Assembly (NCBI GenBank): GCA_007859835.1
Contig: SJPJ01000002.1
Span: 204,744 to 268,743, forward strand
Origin: Novipirellula herctigrandis
Lineage (GTDB): Bacteria; Planctomycetota; Planctomycetia; Pirellulales; Pirellulaceae
Reading direction: 5' to 3'
DNA length: 64,000 bases
In this document: piece by piece, positions 33,512 through 42,610 of the stretch
Layout: each line of letters opens with the position of its first letter
Numbering within the stretch: position 1 is the first letter of the stretch
Notes under the pieces: model-generated
What the model saw: only the letters and a program-made list of their open reading frames with translations
The model's database searches: none
Told to the model about the DNA's origin: nothing
Program-made: the position numbers and the translations under genes

Positions 33512-35410
33512 ATGCATGTTAAGCAACGCGATTTCTTTGTCTTTGGTGTCATTTCCATCTTTATTTGCTTTGCTCTTTGTGCGGAAAACGCAGAGGCGAT
33601 CGAGCGTGATCCGCAAGACCATCCTAATATCGTTTTGATCGTTGCCGACGATCTCGGATACAACGATTTGAGCTGTATGGGACAAACCAATTTCCAAACA
33701 CCCAACATCGATAGCCTTTCTGCAGAGGGACTGCGATTCACCCAGTTCTATGCTGGATGCACAGTGTGTGCTCCATCACGTGCCTGCTTGTTGACGGGCC
33801 AGCATACCGGCCATGTGCACCAACGATTCAATGGATCCATTCAGTTTCGAGAGGACCCATTGGACATCACGATTGCTACGATGCTCAAAGATGCAGGCTA
33901 TTCGACTGCGATGATTGGCAAATCGGGTTTGTCGTGCAACAGCCCCGATGGTGCACTGCCCAATCGAAAAGGGTTTGACCACTTTTTTGGATTCACCAGT
34001 CACGGAGCAGCCCATCGCTACTACCCGCAAACCCTGTGGAAGAATGGTCTACAGATGACATACGGTGGAAATCATGGAAAGGAAGGCGATACCTATTCGG
34101 GCGATCTATTCTTGAACGAGTCGCTTGAGTGGATCGAAGCGAATAAAGACCAACCGTTTTTCCTACACATGTCGCTGCAGCAACCTCATGCCGATCTTCA
34201 AGTACCATCACCGTATCGCGATAAGTTCGTTGGAAAGTTCGACGAGAAACCAAATCCAGACGGCCACTATCGAGCTGAAACGCATCCGAAAGCAACGTTT
34301 GTTGGGATGATCAATTATCTCGACGACACGGTTGGAAACGTCCGCAAGAAGCTCGAAGAACTGCACATTGCTCGCAACACACTTGTGCTTTTCACAAGTG
34401 ACAACGGTCCCCATCATGAAGGGGGACATTCGGCCGAAGCATTGGACTCCAACGGTATTTGTCGCGGTGGAAAGCGAGACTTCTACGACGGCGGTATTCG
34501 CGTTCCACTGATTGCTTGGTGGCCCGGGACAATTCAAAGTGGACAATCCTCCGACGTGATCAGCGCTTTTTGGGATTTCCCCCCGACCGCATGCCAATTG
34601 GCTGGAATCCGTCCGCCCGGTGAAATGGATGGTCTGTCGCTCGTGCCAACATTGACCGGTGAGGGGAAACAAGCTCAGCACGACTATCTCTACTGGGAGT
34701 TCTACGAACAGGGCGGCAAGCAAGCCGTTCGCCAAAAACAGTGGAAGGCCATTCGATTGAACGTGAACAAGAGCCCAGACGGCCCCGTGGAACTATACGA
34801 CTTGGCCACCGATCCTAGCGAGATGCAAAATATCGCGACCAAGCGACCCGAGATTGCCAAACGCCTAGCCGCGATTATGAAGCAAGCTCATGTGCCGTCC
34901 GAGTCGATTTCGTTCCGCGATGGACCGAAGAAAAACAAATCCGATCAACGGAACAACGGAATCGGGAAACGCCTTGACGCAAAAACAATGGAACGAAGCC
35001 CATGGAAGATTCTCTCGGTGACCAGCGAATCGAAAAGCAACGGCAGAACGATCGACTTGATCCTCGATGACGATCCACAAACCCATTGGCACAGCCGCTG
35101 GGATGGCGTGGATCCTCCGAAGCATCCCCATTCATTTATCATCGATTTGAGCGAAACCCAAACGATCTCGGCCGCGCTGTTCATGAGTCGCCAAGACCAA
35201 CCGAGTAACGGAATGATTAAGAAGGTGAGTGTTGCGATATCGGATACGCTCGATTTCGACGAGCCCGTGGTAACGGCTACGTTGAACAATTCACGGGATG
35301 AACAACGGGTTCCTGTGGCGGCATCAGGTCGTTACGTCAAAGTCACCGTTCTTTCCGAAATCCAAGACAGGTCTTTCGCATCGCTATCGGAGTTCAACTT
35401 AGAGCACTAA
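33512..35410 (+). CDS. Secreted sulfatase with C-terminal discoidin-like domain
   Basis: 632 residues from ATG 33512; a hydrophobic segment ISIFICFALCAENAEA serves as signal peptide. HPNIVLIVADDLGYNDL is the sulfatase opening with metal-binding Asp pair. Cys86 in CAPSR is the residue converted to formylglycine, and LTGQHTGH follows. VLFTSDNG gives the late metal site. After about residue 480 a second domain resembles F5/8 type C (DDDPQTHWHSRWDG; HSFIIDLSETQTISAALFMS), probably a glycan-binding module. It would remove sulfate esters from polysaccharides in the periplasm or outside. The activating enzyme is not in the window. Confidence 0.93.
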   Translation: MHVKQRDFFVFGVISIFICFALCAENAEAIERDPQDHPNIVLIVADDLGYNDLSCMGQTNFQTPNIDSLSAEGLRFTQFYAGCTVCAPSRACLLTGQHTGHVHQRFNGSIQFREDPLDITIATMLKDAGYSTAMIGKSGLSCNSPDGALPNRKGFDHFFGFTSHGAAHRYYPQTLWKNGLQMTYGGNHGKEGDTYSGDLFLNESLEWIEANKDQPFFLHMSLQQPHADLQVPSPYRDKFVGKFDEKPNPDGHYRAETHPKATFVGMINYLDDTVGNVRKKLEELHIARNTLVLFTSDNGPHHEGGHSAEALDSNGICRGGKRDFYDGGIRVPLIAWWPGTIQSGQSSDVISAFWDFPPTACQLAGIRPPGEMDGLSLVPTLTGEGKQAQHDYLYWEFYEQGGKQAVRQKQWKAIRLNVNKSPDGPVELYDLATDPSEMQNIATKRPEIAKRLAAIMKQAHVPSESISFRDGPKKNKSDQRNNGIGKRLDAKTMERSPWKILSVTSESKSNGRTIDLILDDDPQTHWHSRWDGVDPPKHPHSFIIDLSETQTISAALFMSRQDQPSNGMIKKVSVAISDTLDFDEPVVTATLNNSRDEQRVPVAASGRYVKVTVLSEIQDRSFASLSEFNLEH

Positions 35411-35578
35411 GCGAGAACTGCTACGGCTTTCGCTACGATCAATGCGTGGATCGAAAGCAAAACATTTGGTATCGGAAAGCACGTTTACCCGTCTTAAAAT
35501 GTTTGCATTGATGAAAAACGCGATCAAATCAAACAATCGCTTCAATGACAACATCTTGCCACCAAAAATTATTTGACT

Positions 35579-37657
35579 TCATTTCAACAGGTCTGTCGCG
35601 ACTTTCACACCCGTCAATGCCATCGCGTTGTTGGAGTCCTTTTTGATGGCAGCTTGAAAGCATAACAGCGCTTCTTGAGGACGTTTTTCCTCCAGCAGAA
35701 CAATCCCTAGCTTCACTTGAGCGTAGACATCGTCGGGACTCTGACGAATGACTTGTTCGTACAACGCGATCGCACCAACGGAATCGCCCCGTCCTGCCTT
35801 CGCCTCGGCAAGCAAAATGAGGGTGTCGCGATCATGGGGATAGTCCTGCTGAAGTTGTTCCAAAAACATTTCCGCTTGCCTAAATTCGCTCAACTTCAGA
35901 TGAGCCATTCCCAACGAAAACACTGAACGGGCTTGAGACCGACTTCCATCGGGGAGCCCTGCGACTGCGACCGACAAGTAGTCTCGAGCTTTCTTATATT
36001 CTTCCAAATCAATCAACATCTCGCCATAGCGGTGATACGCACGCGCATCGAACGGATACGTCACCAGCAGGCTCTCGTACTCAGCGGCCGCCTCATCTAT
36101 TCGGTTGGTCCGATACAGACAATCGGCCCGAACCAATTGACTTTCGTGATCGCCTCCCAGAGTCTCTATGGCATCACGAGCACGCGGCTCGGCCTCTTCA
36201 AACTTGCCTGCCCAGTGCAATACTTTTGCCAAGTTTCGCTGCGCGATCCCATGACTGGCGAGATTGATTCGGCTTTCAACAAGCCGTTTGACCGTCGCGA
36301 CATCCACTTCCTCGATCGGGTCACCACCGATCGAATGGTGATCCTGCAAGCACTCGACAATCCAAAGTGCTAGAGCACGGTGCGCTTCGATAGTCGGATG
36401 GACATGATCCAAAAAATACTCTGCGCCAAGAATGGAATGCCCATAGTCCCGTTGACATCGCTCTCGCAATTTCCGATCAAAGTCGACCGTCATCGCTTTC
36501 CGCTGGTCACCAATGGAGCGAACCGCAGCGACAAAATCGTCAGGTGCTCGCAACGCACACACGTCTTCATTCAGTGCTCGTTGGAACGACTTCTTTGATT
36601 CGGCGATGGCTTGGGTGTCAAACTGTAAACGACCGAGTCGGTAATCGACCAAGGGATATCGGTCGTCAATCTGTTTCGTCTGTTTCAATCGTTCAATCGC
36701 TTGCTGAACATCCCCGTCCGCCTCGGCACGCGATGCTTGGTCGTACCACTCAGCGAATTGTTGCCGGTCCAACTCGCTAATGTTACTCGGCAGTTCACTC
36801 TTGAAAGGCGAGCAATTCTTTTCGTTCGACGCAGGGACGACAAACACGATTTCCGCACCGGCACCTCGCGCAATGGAAATCATTCGTTGCAGATTAAATC
36901 GATAATGATCGAGGACCTTGGAACGCCAAATGTCATCGCGATGATAGTCCGCTGGCCCCACAGTGTGATTAAGAATTTCGTCAACGTCGCCCGAAAGCGT
37001 TTCCTGAGTTTTCTCTTTGGCATCTAGATGCGAGTGGATCGCTCGGTCAATCAATCCATAAACACGCGTTCGGCTCAAAATCGACGTGACCTTCATTTGG
37101 AACTCGGACTGTTCAAACATTCCCTCATAAGTGCGCCGTTCAAGGAATTCGTTGTGCCCCGAGTAGACAACAAACAGATCCGGTTCGTATAGAGCCAATT
37201 CCTGCATCACCGCTGCAACACGGTAGCTCGCATAGCTCACGCCACCGGCATTAATGATCTCCCAATTCGTGGATGGATCCGCGACCGGAAGAAACTCACG
37301 TAGCCAACCACAAAACGATGTGTTATCGCTATACGGACGGCCGAAGGTGGTAGAGCCACCGACACAAAACACTCGGCGAGTGCCGGCGGCCTTTTCTTTT
37401 GGGAACTCCTGTTCGTTAAACCACACCAACTTATTGGTCGCGGTACGTAGCATCGTCTTGCCAGAATCGTCAACCACTCGCTCCCAAAGGGGTATCTGGC
37501 TCGAAAACCCGACAAATGGATCCGAAGTGTCGGTGACACGCCCAACCCCTAGAAGTGCCAACAAGCATTCCAGAACCACAAAAACGACAACCGTCACCAA
37601 GGCAGAGAATACAACCTTCTTGCGAGTGCTTAGCGGATACGGTTGCGATGGATTCAA
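35579..37657 (-). CDS. SGNH-hydrolase-like protein fused to TPR repeats
   Basis: 692 residues, TTG start with no in-frame ATG nearby. One membrane segment (about 16-37) puts the rest in the periplasm. SGNH blocks: VGGSTTFGR with Ser102, NAGGVSYASYR, VVYSGHNEFLER and later FLDHVHPT with the Asp and His of the triad. The last 300 residues are TPR-type helical pairs (LLVTYPFDARAYHRYGEMLI and others). It might act on acyl or acetyl groups of envelope sugars (inference), with TPRs binding a partner. It is a single gene. Confidence 0.8.
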   Translation of the reverse strand: MNPSQPYPLSTRKKVVFSALVTVVVFVVLECLLALLGVGRVTDTSDPFVGFSSQIPLWERVVDDSGKTMLRTATNKLVWFNEQEFPKEKAAGTRRVFCVGGSTTFGRPYSDNTSFCGWLREFLPVADPSTNWEIINAGGVSYASYRVAAVMQELALYEPDLFVVYSGHNEFLERRTYEGMFEQSEFQMKVTSILSRTRVYGLIDRAIHSHLDAKEKTQETLSGDVDEILNHTVGPADYHRDDIWRSKVLDHYRFNLQRMISIARGAGAEIVFVVPASNEKNCSPFKSELPSNISELDRQQFAEWYDQASRAEADGDVQQAIERLKQTKQIDDRYPLVDYRLGRLQFDTQAIAESKKSFQRALNEDVCALRAPDDFVAAVRSIGDQRKAMTVDFDRKLRERCQRDYGHSILGAEYFLDHVHPTIEAHRALALWIVECLQDHHSIGGDPIEEVDVATVKRLVESRINLASHGIAQRNLAKVLHWAGKFEEAEPRARDAIETLGGDHESQLVRADCLYRTNRIDEAAAEYESLLVTYPFDARAYHRYGEMLIDLEEYKKARDYLSVAVAGLPDGSRSQARSVFSLGMAHLKLSEFRQAEMFLEQLQQDYPHDRDTLILLAEAKAGRGDSVGAIALYEQVIRQSPDDVYAQVKLGIVLLEEKRPQEALLCFQAAIKKDSNNAMALTGVKVATDLLK

Positions 37658-37822
37658 GATTCGATCTTTTTGTTCAGGTTCATTTGAGAAATCAACGGGC
37701 AGAAGGGCATTTGCAGAATGTCACGCGATGACAAATCCCCATATTCTTCGAGACAAAACATCTCTTCATATTGTGCCTCGACCCAAAAACAACTCCCCAG
37801 CGACGCATTTCCGATACGCCGG

Positions 37823-39103
37823 TTAAGTACCGACTCGTAGCCATTCGAGAGGCAATTCAAAATCGGGCCAATACAACAGTAGGGCGACCGAAACGACAAG
37901 CGTAATCACAAAAAGAATCGCGACATAGACGAATAACCGGCGGCTTCCCAAGAAAGCCACTGCGGCGGCTTTGAACACCAAGTTTGACATCGTCGCGATC
38001 ACGATGACGCGCCAAGCAATTCCCGCCTGCAGCTCTCCATCTTGGAAAATTTTGGCAGTGGAAAGCGTGATCGCATCAACATCGGTCAAACCCGAAATCA
38101 TTGCGATCACGTAGAGCGCTTCATTTCCGAAATGATGCTTAGCAGCGGCAACGACGAACAACACGACAGCGTAGAGTCCGCCGAACACAATTGCCGGTTT
38201 TAACTGCGAAGGGTTGTCGTGCTGGGGCAACTCGGTCTCACTACGACGCAGCACTGCAAACAAGACCAAACACTCAACTGACATCACTCCCAAAATCACG
38301 GCGATTGGCAGTACCGCAGCACGAAACAAAGCAGGCGAAACAATTGCAACCTCGCCGAGTACGCGGACGTTAACGATGGTCGATGCGATGACGATCACAA
38401 GAGCCGCTATCGAACTGACCGATGGATTCCCCTTCGTTTGTCGAGCATAACTAACCGTCGTCGCCGTACTAGAGATTAATCCACCCAACACACCCCCAAG
38501 AATTGCACCGACACCCGCGCCGAGAATTTTGTAGAGGACGAAAGCAACCAAGCTAATCCCAACGATCAAAACGACCATTAACCAAATTTTGTATGGATTC
38601 AAAACTTGATAGGGCCCATAGGTTTTATCGGGCAAAACAGGCAAGATCACTAAGGCGATCAGCACGAGGTTTATCAAACCACGAAGATCCGCTTCACCAA
38701 TTCGCGTGACCCAACCATGAAGTCGTTGCTTCCAGTGCAAAAGCACAGCAACGATACCGGTAATGACAATTGCAGGAGTGTACATCCCCACGGCGAGTGC
38801 GGCGCCGACGCCAAACATCATCAACGCAGCCACTTCGGTCGTCATGCCAGGATCGGATTTTCCCGATTGAAGTTTGAGCAGGTTCGCGACCATCAAAAGG
38901 CATGCGATGCTTATCATCCCCACCGCTGTCGTCCATTCGCCTTGCGTTCTGCCAATCAAGACGCACAGAGTGCCGAAAATGGTGATTAGCGGAAACGTTC
39001 GAATCCCCGCGACCTCCGACGCTTTCCACTGTCGCTGGAGGCCCACTAGCAGCCCAAGCCCAAGGGACAAGGCGATGGCAAGAAAGGCGTCATTTGGCGG
39101 CAT
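37823..39103 (-). CDS. MgtC/SapB-DUF4010 family membrane protein
   Basis: 426 residues from ATG 39103; an upstream extension looks non-coding. The N-terminal third is MgtC-like (LGLGLLVGLQRQWKASEVAG, then IRTFPLITIFGTL). The rest matches DUF4010 with about eight more helices (GGLISSTATTVSYARQ; ALYVIAMISGLTDVDAITLS). MgtC proteins affect magnesium and acid tolerance; in this two-part form transport has been suggested but not shown. Stands alone on the minus strand. Confidence 0.88.
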   Translation of the reverse strand: MPPNDAFLAIALSLGLGLLVGLQRQWKASEVAGIRTFPLITIFGTLCVLIGRTQGEWTTAVGMISIACLLMVANLLKLQSGKSDPGMTTEVAALMMFGVGAALAVGMYTPAIVITGIVAVLLHWKQRLHGWVTRIGEADLRGLINLVLIALVILPVLPDKTYGPYQVLNPYKIWLMVVLIVGISLVAFVLYKILGAGVGAILGGVLGGLISSTATTVSYARQTKGNPSVSSIAALVIVIASTIVNVRVLGEVAIVSPALFRAAVLPIAVILGVMSVECLVLFAVLRRSETELPQHDNPSQLKPAIVFGGLYAVVLFVVAAAKHHFGNEALYVIAMISGLTDVDAITLSTAKIFQDGELQAGIAWRVIVIATMSNLVFKAAAVAFLGSRRLFVYVAILFVITLVVSVALLLYWPDFELPLEWLRVGT

Positions 39104-39315
39104 AGAGAAACTCTTCGCAAGGAAAGCTTTTTTCGAATCAGTCTTAAACCAGTATAGTCCACGCGCCAGCGCATGCGTGACCGAGTCCCTCTCTATGCTT
39201 AGTGACCACAACTAACTCAGTTCCATTTTCACCCTGATTCGCTATGCCAAAATATCAATTGACTATTTTGACAGAGCGATTTTTTCAAACAGGCTCGAAA
39301 CGTATGTCTCATCAC

Positions 39316-40947
39316 TCATTCAAACATTCTGTTGGCTTCCGCTTGGATCACCTCGGCCACGGCACAACAGATCCAATGATCGGGCATCCAGTCTTGCTGG
39401 GGCTCACTGTAAAAGTCACTCAGTTTTTCTGTCACGATTTTGGAGCCTTCACCGAATGACTTGGTTGCCTCATCCATTCGATTCAACTTCTTTGCCGCCA
39501 TCGAGCGGACCAATAACACAATTGCTTGCTGAAGCGGATCACCACCTTCAAACCCAGCATCAATGCATTGCTCATATTCTCCCGATCGATACAGCACCAT
39601 CATTTTCGCAAGTTTCATTTTGTTGTTATCGGACTTCTCGAGTGCCTCCGTTGCAAGTTGGTTGATCAACTCGACATCGACTCCAGCATCATCCGCAAGG
39701 CAGCACAAGGTAACCAACTTGGCTTGCGACCACATATCTAGGTCACGGTCTTTCTTCCAAGCCTGTTTGCACGTTTCCTTGAATGATTCCAGGTCACCAT
39801 GGTTCAATTGTGCCGCCCCCGACGCCCAAAAATCATACTGACCCGCGGGATTGTCGGCCAAATGTCGTTTCATTTGCTCGGCCACCCTATCCCACTTACC
39901 TTCTGCGGCCAACTTTCTAGCAACGTGCGTCTTGGGTCCCAACAGTTTTTCAAGTTGTACACCCAGTTCGGAGCCCCGTGCCCGCAACGAGACGACTTTG
40001 CCTTCTTTGTCAACCAGAAACACGGTCGGAATCGCATGGATACCGTATTTGACTGCCATCGGATGTTTCCAACCGACTCCGTCTTTAAAAAGATTCACCC
40101 ATGGAATCTCCTGTTTCTCAACATACTTCTGAAGAGCCTCTTGCTTCGTATCGAGGCTGACCCCCACAACTTCGAACCCTAAATCGTGGTAAATGTCGTA
40201 GTGTTTGCGAACGTTTGGAGTTTCGGCGATACAGGGACCACACCATGTCGCCCAAAAATCAACGAGTACCACCTTGCCGCGATAAGATGACCAATCGAAC
40301 TCGGCGCCGTCGAGTTGGGTTCCTTCCAGTTCGAGCTCGTTGCCCAACAATTCCAATCGCCGTACCGTTCCCTCGAAGGTTTCGGCATACTGTTTCGCCA
40401 AAGGAGCGTCAGACTTTTTTAGCAAGTCAGCAAACGCTCGGTTGGCCTCCACCGCCAACTCATGTTCAGCATAGCGTTCCAAATAGCTGACCAACATTCT
40501 CACGTTTGTGAAATCATTACGCTCAACACCTCTGTCAACTGCAATCGACAATTGACGTTTTGTGAGTTCATAAGTTTGACGCTGCTCCTCCGATTCCGCC
40601 TTACTAATTCCACGAATCCTCACCGCCAAACTAGGACCGGCGATTGCGGTGAACTGCGCGTCGGTCAGTTTATCAGGATCCTTCAAAATCTGCTTGGCCG
40701 CCTTATCTCGCGCCGCCGAAATCTTGACAATGGCTTTCTGATAGTCACCGGTGATCTGTTTCTGCAATTGAGTCATCTCTTCGAAAAACTCCAACACCTC
40801 ATCAACGTCTCCATCCGGAACGGTGATCTCTCCGACGTCTAACCTAGACGTCCGCTCGGTCTCTGTTTGTTCCTGTACACCCTGAGCCAAGGCGGGCAGA
40901 CACGTCAACGCAATCAAAATTCCAGCGAAAATTCGTTGAGCGATCAT
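39316..40947 (-). CDS. Secreted TlpA-like thioredoxin-fold oxidoreductase
   Basis: 543 residues, signal peptide ending LPALAQ. A helical N-terminal region (25-210) precedes the TlpA domain with FWATWCGPCIAETP, VVGVSLDTK, and the cis-proline loop AIPTVFLVDKEG. The C-terminal 180 residues are helical and TPR-like. Probably a periplasmic thiol reductase or a scaffold acting on Cys-containing envelope proteins. Such large TlpA proteins are frequent in planctomycetes. Single gene. Confidence 0.87.
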   Translation of the reverse strand: MIAQRIFAGILIALTCLPALAQGVQEQTETERTSRLDVGEITVPDGDVDEVLEFFEEMTQLQKQITGDYQKAIVKISAARDKAAKQILKDPDKLTDAQFTAIAGPSLAVRIRGISKAESEEQRQTYELTKRQLSIAVDRGVERNDFTNVRMLVSYLERYAEHELAVEANRAFADLLKKSDAPLAKQYAETFEGTVRRLELLGNELELEGTQLDGAEFDWSSYRGKVVLVDFWATWCGPCIAETPNVRKHYDIYHDLGFEVVGVSLDTKQEALQKYVEKQEIPWVNLFKDGVGWKHPMAVKYGIHAIPTVFLVDKEGKVVSLRARGSELGVQLEKLLGPKTHVARKLAAEGKWDRVAEQMKRHLADNPAGQYDFWASGAAQLNHGDLESFKETCKQAWKKDRDLDMWSQAKLVTLCCLADDAGVDVELINQLATEALEKSDNNKMKLAKMMVLYRSGEYEQCIDAGFEGGDPLQQAIVLLVRSMAAKKLNRMDEATKSFGEGSKIVTEKLSDFYSEPQQDWMPDHWICCAVAEVIQAEANRMFE

Positions 40948-41469
40948 GGCGATCTCCAGTTAGATTGAAAGGGCAACACGTAACTAAAACGATTAGAGCC
41001 TACGATCACACCCTTTGTTGGCCAAACGAAGTCCACAACTCCAAAATTCTGATTGTTATCAAATCCCACCGACCGAAGGTTCACCGGGCCAATCCAGGCC
41101 CAGCATGCGACGGATCGCGGCAGTGCAGTCAGTCGAAGTCGCCAATTCACTGCGTCATAAAGACACGCTGTCAACGTCGTTTTCGAAAACAGGCCAGCAC
41201 ACGAGGAACGATGTGACAGCCTAAATCTCAACGGCCCTTTGCCGCTGAGAACGAAACGGTGGGCCGGCGGCGAACTCGATTTGCCAATCAACGTGAAATC
41301 GTCGTCTGGATATCGCCACTTTTGAGTGAGCTATCCATTCGTGCTGGTTCAACCCAAAGCCTAGAAGGATCGGCGTCTATGAACGGACAGTCCGTCCGCG
41401 CAAGCGTAAAATCGTATATGATTACGGTATTAGGAATTAGGAATTAGTACGTTCGATAGGGGAATTCTG
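40948..41469. other. 522-base intergenic region
   Basis: Upstream of two divergent genes (TlpA-like, minus; App1-like, plus). No convincing coding frame: short frames on both strands lack ribosome sites and coding character. It contains an ATTAGGA tandem repeat (41429-41447) close to the plus-strand gene, a short CGGAC/GTCCG inverted repeat near 41385, and a possible -10 TATGAT near 41415 without a matching -35. Confidence 0.4.
41429..41447 (+). repeat. 7-bp tandem repeat, 2.7 copies
   Basis: ATTAGGA, ATTAGGA and ATTAG follow each other directly, 22 bases before the ATG of the App1-like gene. A slippage-prone tract in the leader could vary spacing. Confidence 0.7.
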
Positions 41470-42591
41470 ATGGTGAATCACGTGCAGCTTCCGCTAACGA
41501 TCATCCTATTGACACTCCTACCCACTGGCTGTCGCGACGGGATTTGCGACGAACCGTCGCCGTCGAATATCCGAACGGATGAAGACATTTTGTTCTTTCC
41601 AACGTACGGACATTACGAACAAGAGACGAGCACTTGGCGATTCGATGTTCATGGAAAAGTATTTGAGCCCGAATACAGCTCGATGAAACGTGCTGCGTTG
41701 ATCGCCGTCTTACAAGCAACTGCCGACTTCAGCAACCGTTCGGACAATGAAGTTCTCGAAGATCGAATCAGGCCGTTCATCGTCGACAACGAACGTGGAA
41801 AATCAGTAACAATCGAGATTACTGGAGAACAATTCACGACCGGTGTCTCCGACGCGAATGGGCACTTTTCTAAGTCACTGGCTCCCCGTTCGGGTTCACT
41901 CGGCATGAGCGACAAGAAAGAGAAGATCCTAGCAGTGCAAGCGGTTTTGCCCCGACGTGATTTGCGAATTTTTTCAGGCCGTGTGCATCTGATTGCTCCC
42001 CAAGGGGTTTCGGTGATCTCCGATATTGATGACACGATCAAGCTCTCTCAAGTGACAGATAAATCCGAGCTAATGCGGAATACCTTTCTGAGAGAGTTTC
42101 GAGCGATCGAAGGCATGCCCGAGTTATACACTGTTTTGGCCAAATCCGATGTCGCCTTTCATTACGTGTCCGGTAGCCCCTGGCAACTCTATCAACCGCT
42201 CGACACCTTTATGAGCAAAGCAGGATTTCCGAAGGGCACCTTTCACTTAAAGCATTTTCGTCTCAAGGGATCCAGTGCGTTTACGATTCTATCATCCCAA
42301 CAAGAAACCAAGCTTGCCGCGATCAATCCTTTGCTAAAAGCATTTCCCAACCGCAAATTCATTCTGATCGGAGACTCGGGGGAACAAGATCCCGAAATCT
42401 ACGGGCGAATCGCACGAGAATCCCCCCTTCAAATCGTTGGTATCTATATCCGCAATGTCACTGGTGAGAAAATCGATGACGAACGGTTTTTAGATGCGTT
42501 TGCGGGCGTCCCCAGCAATCTCTGGAACCTTTTTGGCGACGCATCTCAAATCAAGGAAGAAATCATCCACTTGGCAACAACCAAACCGTGA
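41470..42591 (+). CDS. App1-like phosphatidate phosphatase, putative lipoprotein
   Basis: 373 residues. Hydrophobic N-terminus ends LLPTGC, resembling a lipobox, so probably membrane-anchored by lipid at Cys17-19. SVISDIDDTIKLSQV is the DxDxT catalytic motif of the App1 (DUF2183) phosphatases. FHYVSGSPWQLY, HLKHFRLKG and FILIGDSGEQDPEIYG are the other conserved blocks. App1 in yeast removes phosphate from phosphatidate; bacterial members are uncharacterised. The Ser/Thr kinase gene follows after 19 bases. Confidence 0.83.
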   Translation: MVNHVQLPLTIILLTLLPTGCRDGICDEPSPSNIRTDEDILFFPTYGHYEQETSTWRFDVHGKVFEPEYSSMKRAALIAVLQATADFSNRSDNEVLEDRIRPFIVDNERGKSVTIEITGEQFTTGVSDANGHFSKSLAPRSGSLGMSDKKEKILAVQAVLPRRDLRIFSGRVHLIAPQGVSVISDIDDTIKLSQVTDKSELMRNTFLREFRAIEGMPELYTVLAKSDVAFHYVSGSPWQLYQPLDTFMSKAGFPKGTFHLKHFRLKGSSAFTILSSQQETKLAAINPLLKAFPNRKFILIGDSGEQDPEIYGRIARESPLQIVGIYIRNVTGEKIDDERFLDAFAGVPSNLWNLFGDASQIKEEIIHLATTKP

Positions 42592-42610
42592 TCCCCATTG
42601 ACCCGTTGTC

